Assembly: GCA_958415525.1 (NCBI GenBank)
Contig: CATYZE010000001.1
Coordinates: 1-64,000 of the forward strand
Direction of reading: 5' to 3'
From: an uncultured Collinsella sp.
Lineage (GTDB): Bacteria; Actinomycetota; Coriobacteriia; Coriobacteriales; Coriobacteriaceae
DNA: 64,000 nt
A program made the translations under genes and the position numbers. Position 1 is the first letter of the stretch. The number at the start of each line of letters is the position of its first letter. The notes under the pieces are model-generated. The model saw only the letters and a program-made list of their open reading frames with translations. It was not told where the DNA came from and did not search any database. Shown one piece after another: positions 58,812 to 64,000 of the stretch.

Positions 58812-60197
58812 ATGGCTAAAGAACTCGATTTCGACGCTATCAAGGCTGCTGCTGAGTCTCATCGTGCTGATATGACTCGCTTCCTGCGCGCTATGATCTC
58901 CCATCCCTCTGAGTCCTGCGAAGAGGGTGAGGTTGTCGCCTGCATCAAGGCCGAGATGGAGAGCCTTGGCTATGACGAGGTCAAGGTCGACGGCCTGGGC
59001 AACGTTATGGGCTTTATGGGCGAGGGCGACAAGATCATCGCCATCGACTCCCATATCGACACCGTCGGCATCGGCAACATCGAGAACTGGGATGCCGACC
59101 CCTATGAGGGCTACGAGACCGACGAGATCATCTACGGCCGCGGCGGCTCTGACCAGGAGGGCGGCATGGCTTCTGCTACCTATGCTGCCAAGATGATGAA
59201 GGACATGGGCCTCATCCCCGAGGGCTACAAGATCATGGTCGTCGGCACCGTCCAGGAAGAGGACTGCGACGGCATGTGCTGGCAGTACATCTACAACAAG
59301 GACGGCATTAAGCCCGAGTTCGTCATTTCCACCGAGCCCACCGACGGCGGCATCTATCGCGGTCACCGCGGCCGCATGGAGATCCGCGTCGACGTTCACG
59401 GCACCTCCTGCCACGGCTCCGCTCCCGACCGCGGCGACAACGCCATCTACAAGATGGCCGACATCATCGCCGACGTCCGCGCCCTCAACAACAACGGCTG
59501 TGACGAGTCGACCGACATCAAGGGCCTCGTCAAGATGCTCGACCCCAAGTACAACCCCGAGCACTTCGAGGACGCCCGCTTCCTGGGCCGCGGCACCTGC
59601 ACCGTCAGCCAGATCTTCTACACCAGCCCCAGCCGCTGCGCTGTCGCTGACTCCTGCGCCATCTCCATCGACCGTCGCATGACCGCCGGTGAGACCTGGG
59701 AGTCCTGCCTGGACGAGATCCGTAACCTGCCGGCCGCCAAGAAGTACGGCGACGACGTGAAGGTCTCCATGTACATGTACGACCGTCCGTCCTGGACCGG
59801 CGAGGTCTACGAGACCGAGGCTTACTTCCCCACGTGGATCAACAAGGAGACCGCTCCGCACGTCAAGGCCCTCGTCGACGCCCACAAGGCCATGTTCGGT
59901 GACGAGCGCATCGGCTGCGAGCCCAGCATGGACAAGCGCACCGGTCGCCCGCTGTGCGACAAGTGGACCTTCTCCACGAACTGCGTTTCCATCCAGGGCC
60001 GCTATGGCATCCCCTGCGTCGGCTTCGGCCCGGGTGCCGAGTCTCAGGCTCACGCTCCCAACGAGGTCACCTACAAGGACGACCTGGTCACCGCTGCCGC
60101 CATGTATGTGGCTGCCCTGAACCTCTACGATCCGAGCAAGGCCGATGGCGACGCCACCGTGTTCCGCGCCGGTCTGACCAACAACAAGATCGATTAG
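58812..60197 (+). CDS. ygeY: YgeY family M20-type metallohydrolase
   Basis: Peptidase-family M20 amidohydrolase linked to selenium metabolism and purine degradation. 461 aa. Zinc-site motifs: IAIDSHIDTVG (His-x-Asp) near residue 80, GRGGSDQEGGMASATYAAK (bridging Asp) near 113, TVQEEDCDG (catalytic Glu-Glu) near 151, and a C-terminal GFGPGAESQAHAPNE His near 417. A lid/dimerisation domain occupies roughly 190-330. ATG after GAAAGGTTATGAACA. Probably opens or hydrolyses a ureido or carbamoyl intermediate; exact substrate not read from sequence. Followed by two perfect hairpins. Confidence 0.92.
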   Translation: MAKELDFDAIKAAAESHRADMTRFLRAMISHPSESCEEGEVVACIKAEMESLGYDEVKVDGLGNVMGFMGEGDKIIAIDSHIDTVGIGNIENWDADPYEGYETDEIIYGRGGSDQEGGMASATYAAKMMKDMGLIPEGYKIMVVGTVQEEDCDGMCWQYIYNKDGIKPEFVISTEPTDGGIYRGHRGRMEIRVDVHGTSCHGSAPDRGDNAIYKMADIIADVRALNNNGCDESTDIKGLVKMLDPKYNPEHFEDARFLGRGTCTVSQIFYTSPSRCAVADSCAISIDRRMTAGETWESCLDEIRNLPAAKKYGDDVKVSMYMYDRPSWTGEVYETEAYFPTWINKETAPHVKALVDAHKAMFGDERIGCEPSMDKRTGRPLCDKWTFSTNCVSIQGRYGIPCVGFGPGAESQAHAPNEVTYKDDLVTAAAMYVAALNLYDPSKADGDATVFRAGLTNNKID

Positions 60198-60244
60198 TCC
60201 CATTCCTCGATCTTGTTGAGCCGGGGACAGCTCGTGTCCCCGGC
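60182..60244 (+). other. Two consecutive hairpins at the 3' end of ygeY
   Basis: CAACAAGATCGA (60182-60193) with TCGATCTTGTTG (60207-60218), and GCCGGGGACA (60220-60229) with TGTCCCCGGC (60235-60244); both perfect. The first spans the stop codon. No T-run, so transcript processing or 3'-end protection is as likely as termination. 60245-60398 has no gene. Confidence 0.6.
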
Positions 60245-60398
60245 ACCCCCTGTTGACTTGGGGCCCGCGGTCGTTATCTCCCATGCTTCCTCAACGGTAG
60301 CGGGTCCTCGTCATGGTGCTCTGCATGTTCTAGCCACACGCGCATGCCGGAGCACATCTACTCATTGCAATCGTTTCATCTTTGGAAAGGATATTTAC

Positions 60399-61601
60399 AT
60401 GGACGCCAAGTTTACCGAGCTCGTCGAGCAGCTGAACGGCCTCGATTTTAAGGGCATGTACGGCAGCGACTTCCTGCACACCTGGGATAAGACCACCGAT
60501 GAGCTCAAGGCTCTCTACATCGTCGCCGACGCCCTGCGCGAGCTGCGTGAGAACAACGTTTCGTCCAAGATCTTCGACTCGGGCCTGGCCGTCTCCCTGT
60601 TCCGCGACAACTCCACCCGTACGCGTTTCTCCTTCTCCAAGGCCGCCAACCTGCTCGGCCTTGAGCTGCAGGACCTGGACGAGAAGAAGTCCCAGATCGC
60701 TCACGGCGAGACCGTCCGCGAGACCGCTACCATGATCTCCTTCATGGCCGACGTCATCGGCATCCGCGATGACATGTACATCGGCAAGGGCGACGCCTAC
60801 ATGGCCGAGGTCTCCGAGTCTGTCCAGCAGGCCTACGAGGACGGCGTTCTGGATCACCGTCCCACGCTCATCTCCCTGCAGTCCGACTCCGATCACCCCA
60901 CGCAGTCCTCTGCCGACATGCTCTACCTCATCAACGAGTTTGGCGGTCTTGAGAACCTCAAGGGCAAGAAGGTTGCCGTTACCTGGGCCTACTCGCCCTC
61001 TTACGGCAAGCCGCTGTCCTGCCCGCAGTCGCTGATCAGCCTGCTGCCCCGTTTTGGCATGGACGTCACCCTGGCCCACCCCGAGGGCTACGACCTCATG
61101 CCCGAGGTCGTCGAGCGCGCCAAGGGCTATGCCGCCGAGTCCGGCACCACCTTTAAGCAGGTCAACACCATGGCCGAGGCCTTCGAGGGCGCCGACATCG
61201 TGATCCCCAAGAGCTGGGCTCCGTTTGCCGCCATGGAGAAGCGCACCAACCTGTACGCCGAGGGCGACGATGCCGGCATCGCCGCGCTCGAGAAGGAGCT
61301 GCTCGCCCAGAACGCTACGCATCAGGACTGGTGCTCCACGACCGAGCTCATGGAGAAGACTGCCAACGGCCAGGACACCATCTTTATGCATCCGCTGCCC
61401 GCCGACATCTCCGGTGTCTCCTGCGAGCACGGCGAGGTCAACGCCGACGTCTTCGACATGCACCGCGTGGGCATGTACAAGGAGGCCAGCTACAAGCCGT
61501 ACGCCATCGCAGCCATGATGTTCCTGCAGAAGGTTGCCGATCCCGCCGCTACCCTCAAGGCCCTCGACGAGCGCAACACCGCCCGTTGGTTCCAGGCCTA
61601 A
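60399..61601 (+). CDS. ygeW: YgeW, knotted carbamoyltransferase family protein
   Basis: Aspartate/ornithine carbamoyltransferase homologue of unassigned substrate, part of the purine-degradation set. 400 aa. Carbamoyl-phosphate loop DNSTRTRFSFSKAANLLG near residues 69-86, HGETVRETA near 102, a substrate-side LQSDSDHPTQSSADML near 162, and the family MHPLPADISGVSC near 331. ATG 60399 is chosen because GGAAAGGATATTTAC precedes it; a longer frame from 60213 would cross the hairpins. Likely transfers a carbamoyl group to or from a purine breakdown product, ending in carbamoyl phosphate for ATP synthesis (carbamate kinase is not in the window). Confidence 0.93.
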   Translation: MDAKFTELVEQLNGLDFKGMYGSDFLHTWDKTTDELKALYIVADALRELRENNVSSKIFDSGLAVSLFRDNSTRTRFSFSKAANLLGLELQDLDEKKSQIAHGETVRETATMISFMADVIGIRDDMYIGKGDAYMAEVSESVQQAYEDGVLDHRPTLISLQSDSDHPTQSSADMLYLINEFGGLENLKGKKVAVTWAYSPSYGKPLSCPQSLISLLPRFGMDVTLAHPEGYDLMPEVVERAKGYAAESGTTFKQVNTMAEAFEGADIVIPKSWAPFAAMEKRTNLYAEGDDAGIAALEKELLAQNATHQDWCSTTELMEKTANGQDTIFMHPLPADISGVSCEHGEVNADVFDMHRVGMYKEASYKPYAIAAMMFLQKVADPAATLKALDERNTARWFQA

Positions 61602-61624
61602 AGCTGGGTTGAGGTAAGCCATGT

Positions 61625-61663
61625 AAAGGGGGCGCTCTGCCAACCGGCGGGGTGCCCCTTTTT
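61625..61663 (+). terminator. Terminator after ygeW
   Basis: AAAGGGG (61625-61631) pairs with CCCCTTT (61655-61661) around a GC-rich loop, followed by TT. Separates ygeW from the cytidylyltransferase-hydantoinase pair. Confidence 0.75.
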
Positions 61664-61751
61664 GCATCGTGGGCGTGCGGGATAAGCGCTTTCGATGTAG
61701 ATGCCCCGCGACGCGAGTTATGGGTACGATGGTTTCAGGGGAGGTATCGCC

Positions 61752-62366
61752 ATGAAACTTGGTTGCGTCATTATGGCTTCGGGCGAGGGCAAGCGATTTG
61801 GCTCTAACAAGATGCTCGCCGATATCTATGGCGAGCCGCTGATTGCCCGGACCATTGATTCGGTTCCCCGGGGCTTTGACGTTGTGGTTTCGACGCGTTG
61901 GCCCGAGGTCGCTCAGATTTGTGATGACAAGCATTGCCCGTGCGTGCTGCACGATGGCGAGCTGCGCAGCGAAAGCGTCCGTGCGGGCCTTTCGTGGGGA
62001 GTCGAACGCAACTGGAAAGGTTGCCTCTTTTTGCCGGGCGACCAGCCGCTCGTGAGTTCGGATTCTTTTGAGGCTATGGTTCGTGCATTTGACGAGCGCG
62101 GCCGCAAGCATCCGGTGCGTCTTGCGTGCAACGGTGAGCCTTCGAGCCCGGTGCTCTTTCCGGCGGAACTGTTCGATGCACTTATGTGTCTTGAGGGTAA
62201 GGACGGCGGCGGTTCGATCCTCAAGGACCGTACCGACGTGGTGCTGGTCGAGGCGCGTGCCTACGAGCTGTGGGACGTCGATACCGTCAAGGGACAGCGA
62301 CGCATAACGGAGCATATCGCCGCCTGCTCGTATTTTGATCGCGTGGCCAACTGCATCAATCAATAA
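61752..62366 (+). CDS. mocA: MocA-type molybdenum cofactor cytidylyltransferase (YgfJ-like)
   Basis: Small NTP-transferase that attaches CMP to molybdopterin for xanthine-dehydrogenase-family enzymes. 204 aa. Signature loop GCVIMASGEGKRFGSNKMLA at residues 4-23 (LxAGxSxRMGxxK type), FLPGDQPLVSSDSFEAMVRA near 95 with the Asp metal ligand, and CNGEPSSPVLFPAELFDAL near 124. ATG 61752 behind GGGGAGG; upstream in-frame codons are not supported. Nine bases before the hydantoinase gene. It fits maturation of XdhD encoded in the left half of the cluster. Confidence 0.85.
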   Translation: MKLGCVIMASGEGKRFGSNKMLADIYGEPLIARTIDSVPRGFDVVVSTRWPEVAQICDDKHCPCVLHDGELRSESVRAGLSWGVERNWKGCLFLPGDQPLVSSDSFEAMVRAFDERGRKHPVRLACNGEPSSPVLFPAELFDALMCLEGKDGGGSILKDRTDVVLVEARAYELWDVDTVKGQRRITEHIAACSYFDRVANCINQ

Positions 62367-62375
62367 GGAGCAATT

Positions 62376-63743
62376 ATGATCATCATCAAAAACGGCGCAC
62401 TCGTGACGCCCCAGGGGCTTCGCCGCGCCGATCTTGCCATGGAGGGCGACAAGATTGTGCGGATTGCCGCGGCAATCGAGCCGGGCGAGGGCGATACCGT
62501 CGAGGACGCCACCGACTGTTGGGTGTTTCCCGGCTTTATCGACGGCCACACGCACATGCAGTGCTGGACCGGCATGGATTGGACAGCCGATAGCTTTGAG
62601 ACCGGCACGCGCGCGGCTGCCTGCGGCGGCACGACGACCATTGTGGACTACGCGACGGCCGATCGCGGCGTGACCATGCCCGATGCCTTGGTCGAGTGGC
62701 ATCATCGCGCCGACGGCACCTGCACCGCCAACTATGCCTTCCATATGGCGCTTGCCGAGTGGAATGAGCGCAACCGCGCCGATCTTTCGGCCATGCGCGA
62801 GGCGGGCGTGTCGTCGTTTAAGACCTACTTTGCCTACGACCATCTGCGCCTGGACGATGCCGAGACACTCGAGGTGCTGGAGGAGCTCAAGCGCGTGGGC
62901 GGTATCCTGTGCGTGCATTGCGAGAACGGCACGCTCGTGAACGAGCTGCAGAAGCGCGTGTTTGAGCAGGGTATCCACGGGCCCGAGGGCCATGCGCTCA
63001 GCCGTCCGGACGTGTGCGAGGCCGAGGCCGTGAGCCGCCTGCTGTATCTGGCACACCTGGCCGGGGACGCTCCGGTCAACGTGGTGCACCTTTCGACCAA
63101 GTTGGGGCTCGAGGCCATCCGTGCCGCCAAGGCGCGCGGGCAGAAGAATATCTATGTCGAGACCTGCCCCCAGTATCTGATGCTCGACGACATCTGTTAT
63201 CTGGAGCAGGGCGAGGACGGCTTTGCGGGTGCCAAGTATGTGATGAGCCCGCCGCTGCGCCATGCCGGTGACCGTGCCGCGCTGCGCGAGGCGCTTGTGG
63301 CTGGCGAGATCGATACTATTGCGACCGATCATTGCAGCTTTAACCTGCACGGGCAAAAGGACCGAGGACGCGATGATTTCCGCGCGATTCCCAACGGCGG
63401 GCCCGGCGTGGAGCATCGTCCCGTTGCGATTGCCACGAGCTTTGAGGGACAGCTGGGCCCCGAGGACCTCTGCCGCCTGATGAGCGAGAACCCGGCGCGC
63501 GTGTTTGGCATGTACCCGCGCAAGGGCTGTCTTGCCGAGGGCTCCGATGCCGACGTGTGCGTGTGGGATCCGTTCGCGCGTTGGACGATCAGCGCCGCGA
63601 CGCAGCATCAGGCCGTGGACTACACGCCGCTCGAGGGCTTTGAGGCACATGGCCGCGCCAAGGCCGTGTTTGTGAACGGCGTGCTGGCGGCACGCGACGG
63701 CGAGCCCACCGGAGCCCAACCCGGCCGCTACGTCCCCCGCTAG
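62376..63743 (+). CDS. hyuA: Dihydropyrimidinase/D-hydantoinase family amidohydrolase
   Basis: Cyclic-amidase opening hydantoin-like rings; in the purine cluster it is thought to open a ring intermediate. 455 aa. Metal ligands: FIDGHTHMQCW (HxH, near residues 56-66), SSFKTYFAYD with the carboxylated Lys near 149, CVHCENGTLV (His near 181), NVVHLSTKLGLEAI (His near 237) and IATDHCSFN (Asp near 313). The usual C-terminal beta-sandwich part ends ADVCVWDPFARWTI. ATG behind AAGGAGC. Complete and intact. Confidence 0.92.
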   Translation: MIIIKNGALVTPQGLRRADLAMEGDKIVRIAAAIEPGEGDTVEDATDCWVFPGFIDGHTHMQCWTGMDWTADSFETGTRAAACGGTTTIVDYATADRGVTMPDALVEWHHRADGTCTANYAFHMALAEWNERNRADLSAMREAGVSSFKTYFAYDHLRLDDAETLEVLEELKRVGGILCVHCENGTLVNELQKRVFEQGIHGPEGHALSRPDVCEAEAVSRLLYLAHLAGDAPVNVVHLSTKLGLEAIRAAKARGQKNIYVETCPQYLMLDDICYLEQGEDGFAGAKYVMSPPLRHAGDRAALREALVAGEIDTIATDHCSFNLHGQKDRGRDDFRAIPNGGPGVEHRPVAIATSFEGQLGPEDLCRLMSENPARVFGMYPRKGCLAEGSDADVCVWDPFARWTISAATQHQAVDYTPLEGFEAHGRAKAVFVNGVLAARDGEPTGAQPGRYVPR

Positions 63744-63763
63744 CGGCAAAGATGCAGTGTCCC

Positions 63764-63842
63764 CTCCGCAGTTGCGGTGAAATACGGACTGTTTGCGGCC
63801 ATTAGGTGGCCAAACAGTCCGTATTTCACCGCAACTGCGGAG
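63764..63842. repeat. Perfect 32-bp palindrome, CACCGCAACT family
   Basis: Arms 63764-63795 and 63811-63842 are exact inverted complements (GTTGCGGTGAAATACGGACT is part of the left arm), with a 15-base spacer. Related to 6341-6411. It lies between convergent genes and may double as a transcription barrier, though no T-run is adjacent. Confidence 0.75.
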
Positions 63843-63853
63843 ACTGGGGCTGG

Positions 63854-64000
63854 CTACTTGAGGTTGGTGGCGACGACGGGGCGGCCGAGGGCTGCTTGGA
63901 AGCGATCTGCCATCGTTGGATCAGCAAGCGTGTCGACTTGGTTGAGCATGATACGGGCATTGTTGAGGTTCAGCATCTGCAGCTCGGCATTGAGCACCTG
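63854..64000 (-). CDS. 3' end of an unknown gene (partial)
   Basis: The last 48 codons of a minus-strand gene running off the window: QVLNAELQMLNLNNARIML, then NQVDTLADPTMADRFQAALG and a terminal RPVVATNLK. Open, with codon use like the core genome and a TAG stop at 63854-63856. Convergent with the hydantoinase gene. Too little remains to assign a family. Confidence 0.55.
   Translation of the reverse strand, partial: QVLNAELQMLNLNNARIMLNQVDTLADPTMADRFQAALGRPVVATNLK

Noticed and set aside
60330..63749. 1139-codon minus-strand reading frame
   Set aside because: Runs antisense across ygeW, the cytidylyltransferase and the hydantoinase, all with intact motifs; composition is that of a shadow frame.

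Overview
The window is high-GC DNA from an anaerobic gut actinobacterium, most likely a Coriobacteriia member such as Collinsella. This rests on the protein sequences, on GTG/TTG starts, and on the mix of a ribosomal-protein operon with an anaerobic purine-degradation cluster; it is an inference, since no 16S gene is present. No tRNA, rRNA, integrase, transposase or CRISPR array was seen.

Layout. (1) 1-6209: ribosomal-protein operon rplC-rplD-rplW-rplB-rpsS-rplV-rpsC-rplP-rpmC-rpsQ-rplN-rplX, with three structured non-coding leaders (before rplC, rplB and rplN), ending at a terminator right after rplX. (2) 6210-13251: palindrome-rich spacer, a Gfo/Idh/MocA oxidoreductase with a DeoR-type regulator, an RluA-type pseudouridine synthase, a U32 peptidase-family protein, ridA and a YheO-type regulator. 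(3) 13604-22980: first half of a purine/xanthine-degradation cluster: NCS2 permease, ssnA, ygfK, a poly-ferredoxin and a fused FeS/molybdenum xanthine dehydrogenase. (4) About 23.0-56.3 kb: a 33-kb accessory island. (5) 57365-63743: second half of the purine cluster: ygeX, ygeY, ygeW, a MocA-type cytidylyltransferase and a hydantoinase. A partial unknown gene runs off the right end.

The island starts with an MMPL transporter and a secreted heptad-repeat partner, then an AbiEi/DUF559-like gene and a DUF234-type ATPase. These are separated by four arrays of a palindromic tandem repeat with a 62-bp period. Next come a decayed ATPase gene, a 41-codon hydrophobic peptide gene, a DEDDh exonuclease, and a translationally coupled trio: PH-like/membrane protein, Cys4 mini-protein and HEPN-motif protein. 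AT-richer DNA then carries a class-2-DISARM-like operon (drmE-like, drmA, drmB) followed by a complete EcoRII-like restriction-modification pair in place of the usual drmC. On the opposite strand lies a two-gene McrBC-like system with a coiled-coil AAA+ protein. A DUF4143-type ATPase and a proline-rich membrane protein close the island.

How it fits together. The purine genes form one route: uptake by the permease, deamination (SsnA), hydroxylation (XdhD) with electrons passed through the ferredoxin and YgfK, then ring opening and C-N cleavage (hydantoinase, YgeY, YgeX, YgeW). YheO-type PAS/HTH regulators are divergent from both halves. Regulatory signals in the island are unusually readable: a TTGTTG-NN-CAACAA palindrome lies upstream of both the DISARM-like and McrBC-like operons; an M.SsoII-type operator precedes the methyltransferase; and three ATPase loci carry an operator-like palindrome or exact-period direct repeats.
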